Source: an uncultured Rubrobacteraceae bacterium
Lineage (GTDB): Bacteria; Actinomycetota; Rubrobacteria; Rubrobacterales; Rubrobacteraceae
Direction of reading: 5' to 3'
Assembly (NCBI GenBank): GCA_902806075.1
Contig: CADCVG010000018.1
Location: 1-47,210 of the forward strand
Length of the DNA stretch: 47,210 bases
Made by a program: the position numbers and the translations under genes. Shown here piece by piece: positions 31,236 through 39,510 of the stretch (within the stretch, counting starts at the first letter, position 1; each line of letters starts with the position of its first letter). The notes under the pieces were generated by a model that was not told where the DNA came from, did no database searches, and saw only the letters and a list, made by a program, of their open reading frames with translations.

Positions 31236-31742
31236 TTATTCAGGGGAGGGAACGGCTGGCTCGTTCTCGCCCCGCCTCAGGCGACGCCGGGCGGTCTCCA
31301 GGCGACCCTTTGCCGGTACGTGCTCGGTGGCCTTCGCCAACCCGAAGACCGGCATGTTCGAGTAGATCGCCTCGTGGCGGCCCGCCTCGACCACGTAGGT
31401 CTCGTGGAAGATGCCGACCGAACCGTCCGAGCCCACGGTCTTATTGAAACGCCGCCAGGCTGGGAGGTGCGGGTCATCCGGGTTGCGGGCGAACCTCTCC
31501 AGGTCCTCGTAGGACCGCCAGTACTGGAGGATCGCGACGCCCGGCCAGTAGAAGAAGAACTCCGCCCCGAGGAAGCCCTTCTCGGGATGCTTGTAGAGCT
31601 CGCGGAGCATCGGCCCCATTGCGCGCGTTGTCGGGAGCCATTTCCTGATGGCGAGGAGGCGATTGATTCTCATCCCGATCATGAACACGACGAACGGCTC
31701 GTCCATGCTCGCCGTATACCTTCCATTGATCACCCCGGTCAT
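31236..31742 (-). CDS. DUF4188 domain protein
   Basis: 168 residues. MDEPFVVFMIGMRINRLLAIRKWLPTTRAMGPMLRELYKHPEKGFLGAEFFFYWPGVAILQYWRSYEDLERFAR is the DUF4188 signature, a dimeric alpha/beta-barrel-like fold with W-R-S-Y-E-D-L, and IFHETYVVEAGRHEAIYSNMPVFGLA is the second block. Some members are annotated as monooxygenase-like; no cofactor site is visible. AAGGAGA precedes the ATG. Last gene of the four-gene operon divergent from padR. Confidence 0.82.
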   Translation of the reverse strand: MTGVINGRYTASMDEPFVVFMIGMRINRLLAIRKWLPTTRAMGPMLRELYKHPEKGFLGAEFFFYWPGVAILQYWRSYEDLERFARNPDDPHLPAWRRFNKTVGSDGSVGIFHETYVVEAGRHEAIYSNMPVFGLAKATEHVPAKGRLETARRRLRRGENEPAVPSPE

Positions 31743-32226
31743 AGGTTGTCTCCTTACTTTCCGTTTGCGTTGCTCGAAAGGCTTGCCTGACGGCGCCTGG
31801 TCTCTGTTCAGCGAGGTTCGCCACGCGGCGTATCGCGTAGGGAAGCCCGTTGGCGAACTTCGTGCCTATCGCGCGGACGTAGAGTGATGCTAAGGGATCG
31901 GAGATCATCATGCGGGGGGTAATGCGTATCCTGACGGCCTCGGTCTCCGCCAACTCGTGACGGTTGCGTCTCCTGCCAAACGGTATCCGCTGCGAGAGCG
32001 TGAACGACTCGCCGGGCAGGACCTCCTCCAAAGCGAACCGGGGCGCGACCCTGGCGTGCAGGGCACCGATAGAACCACGTAGCTTGAGCCCGCCTCTCGC
32101 CCCGTCCTCGAACGGCCTGTCCAGGCGAGCCCGCTTCCGCTCCATCCAACCGGGGACGTCCTCCCAGATCCTCCAGACTGCCTCGCGCAGCGCCTTCGTC
32201 TCTATTATGTGCTCGGACTTCCACAT
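31474..32226 (-). CDS. SRPBCC-family (START/Bet v 1-like) protein with probable frameshifted C-terminus
   Basis: From ATG 32226, with GAGGAGG five bases upstream, 250 codons. Residues 1 to about 135 look like a polyketide-cyclase/SRPBCC domain: HIIETKALREAVWRIWEDVPGWMERK, GLKLRGSIGALHARVAPRFALEEVLPGESFTLSQRIPFGRRRNRHEL, then RMMISDPLASLYVRAIGTKFANGLPYAIRRVANLAEQ. After that the frame runs 269 bp through the DUF4188 gene in another phase with low-complexity R/P/A sequence, which is not credible. A nearby alternative frame ends at TAA just ahead of the next ribosome site, so an indel near 31790-31820 probably removed the original stop. Confidence 0.65.
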   Translation of the reverse strand: MWKSEHIIETKALREAVWRIWEDVPGWMERKRARLDRPFEDGARGGLKLRGSIGALHARVAPRFALEEVLPGESFTLSQRIPFGRRRNRHELAETEAVRIRITPRMMISDPLASLYVRAIGTKFANGLPYAIRRVANLAEQRPGAVRQAFRATQTESKETTYDRGDQWKVYGEHGRAVRRVHDRDENQSPPRHQEMAPDNARNGADAPRALQASREGLPRGGVLLLLAGRRDPPVLAVLRGPGEVRPQPG

Positions 32227-32252
32227 GCCGGCCTCCTCGCTCCACCCGTCGC

Positions 32253-32714
32253 TCATGAGTGTGCTCGGAGCGCCTTGAGGGCAAAGACCGCCAACAGTGC
32301 CACGCTGGTTACCAGGCCAGCCAGGATCACGAGGGCGAGGAACCCGACCAAAGGGCTACCGTAGGCCGCGTAGATGTCGTCCATCGGCGCCTCATAGTCT
32401 CCTACCGGTACGAAGTGGACGAAGCCGAGGAGCACCAGACCCGCAATGGCGACGAACAGATGGTAACCGGCGATAGAGTGTCCCCTGGCCGTCAGGTAGA
32501 TCCCCGGCAGGATGAACGCGTAGATGAGCAGGCTGAACGTGAACGGCGTGACGGCTTCCTCAAACGGCCAGCCCGAGTGGTTGCCCCGGATGACGTGATC
32601 GGCGTGGTGCAGGACGCTGAAGACCGTCGCAGCGACCGCTAAACTCAACAATGCCCGCCGCGACTGCTCTCTGGCCGCGACCGGCCCTAGCAAGCGGTCC
32701 ACACCGGCGCTCAC
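32253..32714 (-). CDS. Four-helix integral membrane protein
   Basis: 153 residues with four hydrophobic segments (ALLSLAVAATVFSVLHHADHVI, FTFSLLIYAFILPGIYLT, GYHLFVAIAGLVLLGFVHFVPVG, SPLVGFLALVILAGLVTSVALLAVFAL). H-H-A-D-H-V-I-R-G and G-F-V-H-F are conserved-looking histidines. No known family assigned. The start overlaps the preceding gene's stop by 4 bp (ATGA), placing it in the padR-divergent operon. Confidence 0.7.
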   Translation of the reverse strand: MSAGVDRLLGPVAAREQSRRALLSLAVAATVFSVLHHADHVIRGNHSGWPFEEAVTPFTFSLLIYAFILPGIYLTARGHSIAGYHLFVAIAGLVLLGFVHFVPVGDYEAPMDDIYAAYGSPLVGFLALVILAGLVTSVALLAVFALKALRAHS

Positions 32715-33199
32715 CGTACACTCGCGATCCGGCCCTCAGCCTCCCACAGCGCGTAGAAGATCGCGCCTCCCCGAACCCGGACCTCTAGCTGCCCGCCCTC
32801 GGCTAACTCTCTGAGCCTCCGGTCGGCCTCGGCCACCGTCAACGAGGTTGCGGCGGCGACCCCGGCGGGCGTGACCTCGCCGTGATCCCTGAGCGCCTCT
32901 AATAACTCCCGTTCCCCGGCCTCCTCGGAGACCCGGTCCGCCTCACCCTCCCTCAAACCCGCGATACCGCTCCCCAACAACCCCAGGGCCGGGAACGCGA
33001 CCCAGAAGTACGTCGTAAAGATCCACCAGACCGGGGTCAGCGCAAGGAAGATCCCCGAGAGCGCGACCGGCCCCAACACCGAGAGCGCCACCACGACCCT
33101 CGCCCCCGGACTCATCTTCTCCGCGTCGAGCCCGAAAGGCCCGCGTACCCGTCGTGTGCTGAATCCCGTCTCGCGTCCCACATACCACCTACCGCACAT
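32711..33199 (-). CDS. Two-helix membrane protein with C-terminal winged helix
   Basis: 162 residues. Two transmembrane segments (RVVVALSVLGPVALSGIFLALTPVWWIFTTYFWVAFPALGLLGSGI), then EELLEALRDHGEVTPAGVAAATSLTVAEADRRLRELAEGGQLEVRVRGGAIFYALWE, a winged-helix fold with helix-turn-helix and wing. This layout is common beside PadR-like regulators; the wing could bind DNA or act in protein contacts. AGGAGGAGAAG precedes the ATG. First gene of the operon, reading away from padR. Confidence 0.72.
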   Translation of the reverse strand: MCGRWYVGRETGFSTRRVRGPFGLDAEKMSPGARVVVALSVLGPVALSGIFLALTPVWWIFTTYFWVAFPALGLLGSGIAGLREGEADRVSEEAGERELLEALRDHGEVTPAGVAAATSLTVAEADRRLRELAEGGQLEVRVRGGAIFYALWEAEGRIASVR

Positions 33200-33235
33200 C
33201 TTCTCCTCCTTCCACTCCGCTAGCGCTATATGTAA

Positions 33236-33284
33236 ATACTGACATATACTACCCTACAAGCTGTAGAGATATATGTCAAGAGTG
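33236..33284. promoter_or_regulatory. Divergent promoter/operator between padR and the membrane operon
   Basis: Minus strand: TTGACA, 17 bp, TAGGGT reads toward the operon at 33199. TGACATATA (from about 33240) and TATATGTCA (about 33269) form a 9-bp dyad covering that promoter, and a further TGACAT half-site follows. PadR regulators bind such AT-rich ATGTCA-type dyads, so autoregulation plus operon control is likely. Confidence 0.6.
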
Positions 33285-33309
33285 ACATAACAAAAAATCG
33301 GGAGGTTTT

Positions 33310-33870
33310 ATGAAGACGCTCGGGTATGCGATCCTGGGGTTGCTGGCGCAGGAGTCTTTGAGCGGGTACGACCTGACGCAGTTGATGAAGGGGCGGGTGG
33401 GGAACTTCTGGAGTGCGCGGCACAGTCAGATCTACCCGGAGCTCGCCCGTCTCGAAGATGGCGGGTACGTAACGCATCGGGTGGTCGAGCAGCGAGAGCG
33501 GCCGGACAAGAAGGTCTATGAGATCACGGCAGAGGGCCTGAGTGCGCTAAGGGAGTGGGTGACGCAACCGCCGCCGCCGAACGTCCCTCGCGACGAGCTC
33601 GTCCTCAAGGCGTACTCCGTCTGGCTCGCCGATCCGGAGAAGGCCGCGCGGCTCTTTCGAGAGGAGGCGCTGCGGCACAAGGAGCAACTAGCGCACTACG
33701 AAGAGATGCGAACCTGGATGGAGCGCGAGCGAGGCGAGGACGTGAGACGCGCGGACTCGCCCTGGTTCGCCGGCTACGCGGCGCTCCGGCGCGGCATCAT
33801 CTACGAGCGCGGGTATGAGGAGTGGTGCAACTGGGTCGCCGACCAGTTGGAGAAGTATATGCACCCCTAA
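33310..33870 (+). CDS. PadR-family transcriptional regulator
   Basis: 186 residues. The N-terminal winged helix is MKTLGYAILGLLAQESLSGYDLTQLMKGRVGNFWSARHSQIYPELARLEDGGYVTHRVVEQRERPDKKVYEITAEGLSALREWV, the full PadR signature. Residues about 95-186 are a helical dimerisation domain (LRHKEQLAHYEEMRTWMERE...). GGGAGG precedes the ATG. It faces the 32.7-33.2 kb operon, whose promoter overlaps a TGACATATA dyad, so it probably represses that operon until a ligand binds. Confidence 0.9.
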   Translation: MKTLGYAILGLLAQESLSGYDLTQLMKGRVGNFWSARHSQIYPELARLEDGGYVTHRVVEQRERPDKKVYEITAEGLSALREWVTQPPPPNVPRDELVLKAYSVWLADPEKAARLFREEALRHKEQLAHYEEMRTWMERERGEDVRRADSPWFAGYAALRRGIIYERGYEEWCNWVADQLEKYMHP

Positions 33871-34007
33871 AGCGAAGAAGCGGACAGGAGACGCGGTGTC
33901 AGCCGGGACCAGCGGGCCTCTTCCCCGTAAGCCCCGTTCCGCGTCCGCCGTTTTGGTCCTGTAGCCGGTGGGCAGAACTTGAGGGTTGGCCGGACCGGAG
34001 GAGAGGT

Positions 34008-35177
34008 TTGAGGCTACGCGGTTATCGCGAAGAGGACGGGAAGGCGGTCGCGGGTCTGGCGTCTGGCTCTTTGGGCGGGAGCGTCGAGCGGTGGGAGGAG
34101 TACTACACGCCGGAGAGGAACCCGCGCCTCGATCCCGGACAGGTCTACGTAGTCGAGGAGGACGGAGATATACGGGCTACGGCGGCGGTGCTGCCGCTCG
34201 AAGTCTTCGTGGACGGGAGACCGGCGGCGATGGGCGGTGTGGCGGCCGTGGCGGCCCACCCGGCCTACCGGCGGCGTGGCTACGCGGGCCGGCTCATGCG
34301 CGCCGCGCTCGGCGGGATGCGGGAGCAGGGCATCCACCTCTCGATGCTTCATCCCTTCGCCCACGTCTTCTACCGGAGGTTCGGTTGGGAGCTCGCCACC
34401 GAGGCCGTAAGCTATCGCCTGAAGCCCACCGACCTGCCGACCAGTCCCGAGCAGGAGCGCCTCCGGGTCTACCGCGACGAAGACCTTCCCCGGATGATGG
34501 CGCTGCTGGAGGAGGAGGCGTCGAGGCATCCCCTCTGCGTGCGCCGCGGAGAAAGCTGTTGGAGGAGGGCGTTAGAGCGAGAAGACACGGAGGTAACTGT
34601 ATACGAGGCGGAAGGAAGCGTGGAGGGGTACGTGCTCTACGGGTATGGAGAGGGCCGGAACATGCCGCGGTCGCTCAACGTCTCGGAGATCGTCGCGGCT
34701 ACGCCCGCTGCGCGGGGTGCCCTGATCTCCTTTATGGTCGCCTTCGATCCCCTGATGTTCGAGGTCCGGTACTCCACCCCGCGCGGAGAGCCCCTGCACC
34801 CCTACCTCCCGAGCTCCTACGTCGAGGCCCGTGTCTCTCCCGAGTTCATGCTCCGTCTCGTAGACGTGGAGGGAGCCTTGAAGCTCCTGCGCCGCGACAC
34901 CGGGGCACCGCTCGTCCTGGAGGTCGAAGACGATGAGATCCCGGAGAACGCCGGAGAGTATACCGTTGGGCACGGTAGAGTTATCCGCGGCGCGGAGGCG
35001 GGAGATAGGGTCTCGCTCGACGTGCGCCAGCTCGCCCAACTCTATGCCGGATACCTGCCGGCCCGCTCGCTCCTCCGGCACGGTCTCGTCCGACCGGGAT
35101 CGAAGAGGGCTATGGAGTTGCTGGAAGCATTCTTCCCGCCCGGCGACCCGTGGATCTTCCCGCCGGATGACTTCTAG
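34008..35177 (+). CDS. GNAT N-acetyltransferase, Eis-like
   Basis: 389 residues from TTG 34008, chosen for GGAGGAGAGG just upstream; the track start at 33822 overlaps padR. An N-terminal GNAT domain (VAAVAAHPAYRRRGYAGRLMRAALGGMREQGIHLSMLHPF, with R-x-x-G-Y/A acetyl-CoA loop), a second GNAT-like module and a C-terminal sterol-carrier-like region (SPEFMLRLVDVEGALKLLRRDT...DRVSLDVRQLAQLYAGYLPARSLLRHGLV) match the three-domain Eis architecture. Eis proteins acetylate amines, including aminoglycosides and protein lysines. Converges with the membrane protein gene (4-bp overlap). Confidence 0.85.
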   Translation: MRLRGYREEDGKAVAGLASGSLGGSVERWEEYYTPERNPRLDPGQVYVVEEDGDIRATAAVLPLEVFVDGRPAAMGGVAAVAAHPAYRRRGYAGRLMRAALGGMREQGIHLSMLHPFAHVFYRRFGWELATEAVSYRLKPTDLPTSPEQERLRVYRDEDLPRMMALLEEEASRHPLCVRRGESCWRRALEREDTEVTVYEAEGSVEGYVLYGYGEGRNMPRSLNVSEIVAATPAARGALISFMVAFDPLMFEVRYSTPRGEPLHPYLPSSYVEARVSPEFMLRLVDVEGALKLLRRDTGAPLVLEVEDDEIPENAGEYTVGHGRVIRGAEAGDRVSLDVRQLAQLYAGYLPARSLLRHGLVRPGSKRAMELLEAFFPPGDPWIFPPDDF

Positions 35178-35734
35178 CGTTCGTCCGGGTGCTCCATCTC
35201 ACGTTCGGCTCTCAACCCCGCCTGCCTCAGCTCCCGAAGCAGCCGCGCCGGCATTGGGCGTCTCTCGCGCAGCAAGCGCTTCAGCTCTCGCGGGCGCGCG
35301 TTGATCTTGAACACGAAGTAATGCAAGAACTCGCCCACCCCGAACAGGTAGCAGCCGAGACCGATCAGCGCGTCGTAGAGAGCGAGGACCGGCGCTCCCG
35401 TCGCGACCGCCGCCAGGATGCTCGCCGGGAACACCAGCAGGAGCAGGACGTTTAGAACGTAGAGCCCGCGCAGGAGACGCAAGATGCGAGGCGCCGGGGA
35501 AGCCTCGAAGAACCGCGACCGCTTGAGCAGCCAGTAGAGCCCGCCCTGCACGAGCAGAGCGTTCAGGGTCGCGAGCCCGGCGAGGGAGAAGTAGCCGACG
35601 AGGCCAGGGTTCGAGTAGGCGAGGTACCACATCAGTAACGTAAACAGAGCGGCGTTGCCTATCTCCATAACGCCCGTCCAGAGTAGCCAGCGATCCATGC
35701 TCTGGTTCGCGGCCGGACCGGTCTGCATCTGCAC
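35174..35734 (-). CDS. Integral membrane hypothetical protein
   Basis: 186 residues. About four to five hydrophobic segments (LLWTGVMEIGNAALFTLLMWYLAY, GYFSLAGLATLNALLVQGGLYWLL, GLYVLNVLLLLVFPASILAAVATG, ALYDALIGLGCYLFGVGEFLHYFVF) followed by a basic tail (RPRELKRLLRERRPMPARLLRELRQAG). GGAGGTGG-type site upstream. No family is recognised. Overlaps the Eis-like gene's stop by 4 bp. Confidence 0.7.
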   Translation of the reverse strand: MQMQTGPAANQSMDRWLLWTGVMEIGNAALFTLLMWYLAYSNPGLVGYFSLAGLATLNALLVQGGLYWLLKRSRFFEASPAPRILRLLRGLYVLNVLLLLVFPASILAAVATGAPVLALYDALIGLGCYLFGVGEFLHYFVFKINARPRELKRLLRERRPMPARLLRELRQAGLRAEREMEHPDER

Positions 35735-35841
35735 CGTGGACCACCTCCTCAGGAGCGCGAACCCCTAAAAACATTCTACGGTGTAACAGCAGCTCGCTCA
35801 ATCCTGCCGGGCGCGCAAGAAGACGTTCCCCGGCTCGCCAA

Positions 35842-35847
35842 TATAAT
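35842..35847 (+). promoter_or_regulatory. TATAAT -10 box ahead of the F420 oxidoreductase
   Basis: A perfect TATAAT lies 29 bp before ATG 35876, with GGAGG between. No good -35 can be assigned. Confidence 0.4.
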
Positions 35848-35875
35848 GGTCGTAGAATTCGATATAGGAGGCGGT

Positions 35876-36877
35876 ATGGAGACCACCGGCACGGTAGGGT
35901 ATGCGGCGATGTTCGAGCAGTTTCACCCGACGGACCTGCTCGGGTGGTGTAAACGGGCCGAAGAGTCGGGCTTTACCTCCGTGATGGCCTCGGACCACTT
36001 CCATCCCTGGACCCCGGAACAGGGCCAGAGCGCCTTCGTGTGGTCCTGGCTCGGCGCTCTGGGGGCAACGACGAACCTCCGCTTCGGGACCGGCGTGACG
36101 CCGCCTGGTTTTCGCTATCATCCGGCGATCATCGCTCAGGCCGCCACCACCCTGGAGGCGATGTACCCGGGGCGGTTCTGGCTGGGGCTCGGGGCCGGGG
36201 AGGCTCTAAACGAGCACGTCGTCGGCGAGTACTGGCCCGAGGCCCCGACGCGCCTGCGTATCCTCATGGAGTCGATCGAGGTAATTCGCAGGCTGTTTAC
36301 CGGCAAGGTGGTCAAGTATCAGGGCGAGCACGTAAGGCTGGAAAGCGCGAGGCTGTACACGATGCCCGAGACGCCGCCCCCGATCTACGTGGCGACGGCC
36401 GGTCCGATCATGAGCAAGCGCACGGGGCGCTTCTGCGACGGGATCATCACGGTCGGCGCCGCGGACGAGAAGATCAAGATGCTCATGCAGAAGTTCGAGG
36501 AAGGCGCGCGTCAGGAGGACAAGGACCCCTCCGGGATGCCGCGCATGGTTCAGTTGCACGTCTCCTGGGCCGACTCGCAGCAGGAGGCCGAGGATCAGGC
36601 CGTCAAGGAGTGGCCAAACGGCGGGATGCCCTTCCCAAAGGCCGATATCCGCAACCCCGAGGACTTCGCCGCGATGGCCAAGCTAGTCCACATAGACAAC
36701 TTCAAGAACCGCGTCCTGACCTCCGCCGACCTTGACCAGCACCTGGAGCACATCCAGCACTACGTGGATCTCGGCTTCGACGAGATCTACGTACACAACG
36801 TCGGGCGTAACCAGGAGGAGTTCATAAGGGCCTACGGCGAGCGTGTCATCCCGAAGCTTCGCTGGCCGGAGGGGTAG
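35876..36877 (+). CDS. F420-dependent LLM oxidoreductase, glucose-6-phosphate dehydrogenase-like (TIGR03557 type)
   Basis: 333 residues from ATG 35876 (GGAGG four to five bases upstream; the track ATG is ten codons earlier). Blocks: YAAMFEQFHPTDLLGWCKRAEESGFTSVMASDHFHPWTPEQGQSAFVWSWLGALGATTNLRFGTGVTPPGFRYHPAIIAQAATTLEAMYPGRFWLGLGAGEALNEHVVGEYWPEAPTR. A-S-D-H-F-x-P-W and G-x-G-E-A-L-N-E-H match F420-dependent sugar-phosphate dehydrogenases. It would reduce F420 for the other F420 enzymes. Its last ~24 codons are duplicated at 46057-46130, so the R-M island is inserted at this 3' end. Confidence 0.88.
   Translation: METTGTVGYAAMFEQFHPTDLLGWCKRAEESGFTSVMASDHFHPWTPEQGQSAFVWSWLGALGATTNLRFGTGVTPPGFRYHPAIIAQAATTLEAMYPGRFWLGLGAGEALNEHVVGEYWPEAPTRLRILMESIEVIRRLFTGKVVKYQGEHVRLESARLYTMPETPPPIYVATAGPIMSKRTGRFCDGIITVGAADEKIKMLMQKFEEGARQEDKDPSGMPRMVQLHVSWADSQQEAEDQAVKEWPNGGMPFPKADIRNPEDFAAMAKLVHIDNFKNRVLTSADLDQHLEHIQHYVDLGFDEIYVHNVGRNQEEFIRAYGERVIPKLRWPEG
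36807..36877 (+). repeat. Left copy of duplicated gene tail flanking the R-M island
   Basis: The 3' end of the F420 gene. ACCAGGAGGAGTTCATAAG (36810-36828) is identical to 46060-46078, and similarity continues with substitutions to the stop codon. Encodes RNQEEFIRAYGERVIPKLRWPEG. Confidence 0.75.
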
Positions 36878-36963
36878 CAGAAGGGGTGTTCGAAGACCCC
36901 AGATTTTCCTTCGGCTTCCAGGTAATCTAGAACACCTTCGGGATAGGATGAGGGGGCACCAGA

Positions 36964-39510
36964 TTGGCCGTCAAGAAATCGGAACTCTATCGTTCGCTCT
37001 GGAGTAGCTGCGACGAGCTGCGGGGCGGCATGGACGCCAGCCAATACAAGGACTACGTACTGACGCTGCTGTTCGTCAAGTACGTCTCCGACAAGTACGC
37101 CGGGAAGCCGAACGCCCTGATCGAGGTTCCCGACGGCGGTAGCTTCGACGACATGGTTCGGCTCAGAGGCGACAAGAATATCGGTGAGGAGATGATGAAG
37201 ATCGTCAGCCGTCTGGCTGAAGCCAACGATCTTCAGGGCGTCATAGACGTCGCCGACTTCAACGACGACGACAAGCTCGGCTCGGGCCGGGAGATGGTGG
37301 AGCGTCTCTCGCGTCTGATCGGCATCTTCGCCAACCTGAACCTCTCGGCGAACCGGGCCGAGGGCGATGACCTGTTGGGCGACGCTTACGAGTACCTGAT
37401 GCGGCACTTCGCCACCGAGTCCGGCAAGAGCAAGGGCCAGTTCTACACTCCGGCGGAGGTCTCCCGCGTCATGGCGCGGGTGCTCGGCGTCGGTCCCGAC
37501 ACGTACCAGCACCACTCGGTTTATGACCCGACCGCAGGGTCGGGGTCGCTGTTGCTGAAGGTGGCTGACGAGGCCCCGCGTGGCCTTACAATCTACGGTC
37601 AGGAGATGGACAATGCCACCTGGGCGCTGGCCCGAATGAACATGTTCTTGCACGGTGTCGAGACCGCTGACATCCGCAAGGGCAACACGCTCGCCAGCCC
37701 CCGCTTTATAGAGGCTAACGGCGGCCTCAAGACCTTCGATTTCGCGGCCGCCAACCCGCCATTCTCCGCGAAGAGCTGGAGCAACGGGCTCGACCCGGCG
37801 CACGACGAGTTCGGGCGCTTCGAACCGGGCGTGCCGCCGACGAAGAACGGCGATTACGCCTTTCTGCTGCACGTCATCAAGTCGCTCAAGAGCACCGGGA
37901 AGGGAGCGGTGATCCTGCCGCACGGCGTGCTGTTCCGCGGCCACGCCGAGGCGAACATCCGCCGCAACCTGGTTCGGCAGGGCTACATCAAGGGGATCAT
38001 CGGGTTGCCGCCGAACCTGTTCTATGGTACGGGCATCCCGGCCTGCATCGTCGTGGTGGACAAGGAGCACCATTATGCCCGGAAGGGCATCTTCATGATC
38101 GATGCGAGCCGCGGATTCATGAAGGACGGCCCCAAGAACCGCCTCCGCAGCCAGGACATCCACAAAATCGTGGACGTGTTCAACCGACAGACGGAGCTGC
38201 CGCGCTACTCGCGCATAGTCACCATCACGGAGATAGAGGCGAACGGCTTCAACCTGAACATCCCGCGCTACATAGACTCCGGCGAGCCGGAGGACCTGCA
38301 TGACCTGGGCGCGCATCTGAACGGCGGCATCCCCGAGCGCGACATAGACGCCCTCTCGGACTACTGGGAGGTCTTCCCGACCCTGCGGTGGACCCTGGTC
38401 GCCCCCGGCGACCGTCCGGGTTACGGTCGCCCCCGCGTCCCGGTCCCCGAGGTGCGGGCCACCGTCCTCGGGCATCAGGAATTCGACGCCTTCGCAGAGC
38501 GCGTGCTGGCCGTGTTCGACTGGTGGCGCATCGCCCACGAGCCCGCACTGGAGGGGCTGGACCGGGGCAGCGACCCGAAGGCCCTGATCCACGAGATCTC
38601 CGAGGACCTGCTGGCCCGGTTCGCGGACGTGAAGCTGGTGAGCCGCTACGATGTTTACCAGCACCTCATGGATTACTGGGCCGGGGTGATGCAGGACGAC
38701 GTGTACGCTCTCGCCCAGGACGGGTGGGCCATCGGGCGCGTCTTGCGGCCCGCCCACGAAGGGGAGACGCCTGACCTCGTCGTGAAGCATGGCGGCAAGA
38801 ACGTCAGATATGTGGGGGAGTTGATCCCGCCCCGGCTCGTTGTCGCACGCTTCTTCGCCGAAGAGCAGGCGGAGGTGGACCGTCTCGCCGCGGAGGCGGA
38901 CGCGGCGGCGCAGTCGAGGGCGGAGTTCGAGGAGGAGCACGGGGGAGAGGACGGAGGACTGTCCAACGTAGATAGCGGCAAGAGCGGCATCCCCAAAGGC
39001 AACGTGCTCAACCGCGTGATGGAGCTGAGGGACCTGGCGCTGGAGGAGGTCCCCATGTACACGCCCGAGTATGAGCAGGTCAAGGAGATCAAACGCACCA
39101 GCTTCGGGAGCGCACCGTGGAACAAGGGCGTGCGGGACGACGGGGAGCTGTTCGCCGAGCTGGACGTGATCCGCGACTACCTGCGGCTTGTGGACGCGGA
39201 GGCGCAGGCCAAGAAGGTCCACAAAGATGCCGCCGACGCCCTGGACCGGGCCGTGATCTCCAAGTACCCTGACCTCACCGAAGACGAGATCAAGATCCTC
39301 GTGGTGGACGACAAGTGGTTAGCCGCCATAGAGGAGGACGTGCGGGCCGAGGTCGAGCGCGTCGCACAGACCATCGCCGGACGGGTTAAAGCTCTGGAGG
39401 AACGCTACGCCGAACCGCTACCGGCCCTCGCCGCCGAGGTGGAGAGCCTGACGGAGAGGGTGGAAGGGCACCTGAGAGAGATGGGCCTCTCCTGGCCCGC
39501 GCGCGCATGA
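36964..39510 (+). CDS. hsdM: Type I restriction-modification DNA methyltransferase subunit
   Basis: 848 residues from TTG 36964 with GAGGGGG upstream. HsdM_N domain (LYRSLWSSCDELRGGMDASQYKDYVLTLLFVKYVSDKYAG), then the N6-adenine methyltransferase: FYTPAEVSRVMARVL, SAM motif DPTAGSGSLLLK (about 189) and catalytic NPPF (about 264, AANPPFSAKSW). The C-terminal ~400 residues are an extended charged, coiled-coil-prone region, longer than the ~500-residue classic HsdM but seen in large M subunits. It makes the M2S methylase with HsdS and methylates adenines at a bipartite site. Overlaps hsdS by 4 bp (ATGA). Confidence 0.92.
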   Translation: MAVKKSELYRSLWSSCDELRGGMDASQYKDYVLTLLFVKYVSDKYAGKPNALIEVPDGGSFDDMVRLRGDKNIGEEMMKIVSRLAEANDLQGVIDVADFNDDDKLGSGREMVERLSRLIGIFANLNLSANRAEGDDLLGDAYEYLMRHFATESGKSKGQFYTPAEVSRVMARVLGVGPDTYQHHSVYDPTAGSGSLLLKVADEAPRGLTIYGQEMDNATWALARMNMFLHGVETADIRKGNTLASPRFIEANGGLKTFDFAAANPPFSAKSWSNGLDPAHDEFGRFEPGVPPTKNGDYAFLLHVIKSLKSTGKGAVILPHGVLFRGHAEANIRRNLVRQGYIKGIIGLPPNLFYGTGIPACIVVVDKEHHYARKGIFMIDASRGFMKDGPKNRLRSQDIHKIVDVFNRQTELPRYSRIVTITEIEANGFNLNIPRYIDSGEPEDLHDLGAHLNGGIPERDIDALSDYWEVFPTLRWTLVAPGDRPGYGRPRVPVPEVRATVLGHQEFDAFAERVLAVFDWWRIAHEPALEGLDRGSDPKALIHEISEDLLARFADVKLVSRYDVYQHLMDYWAGVMQDDVYALAQDGWAIGRVLRPAHEGETPDLVVKHGGKNVRYVGELIPPRLVVARFFAEEQAEVDRLAAEADAAAQSRAEFEEEHGGEDGGLSNVDSGKSGIPKGNVLNRVMELRDLALEEVPMYTPEYEQVKEIKRTSFGSAPWNKGVRDDGELFAELDVIRDYLRLVDAEAQAKKVHKDAADALDRAVISKYPDLTEDEIKILVVDDKWLAAIEEDVRAEVERVAQTIAGRVKALEERYAEPLPALAAEVESLTERVEGHLREMGLSWPARA

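Noticed and set aside
33986-34936. 316-codon ORF overlapping the Eis-like gene
   Set aside because: R/G/A-rich out-of-frame translation; GNAT motifs are in the other frame.
36832-39222. 796-codon minus-strand ORF opposite hsdM
   Set aside because: Antisense shadow of a high-GC gene; no domain, no ribosome site, and hsdM is certain.
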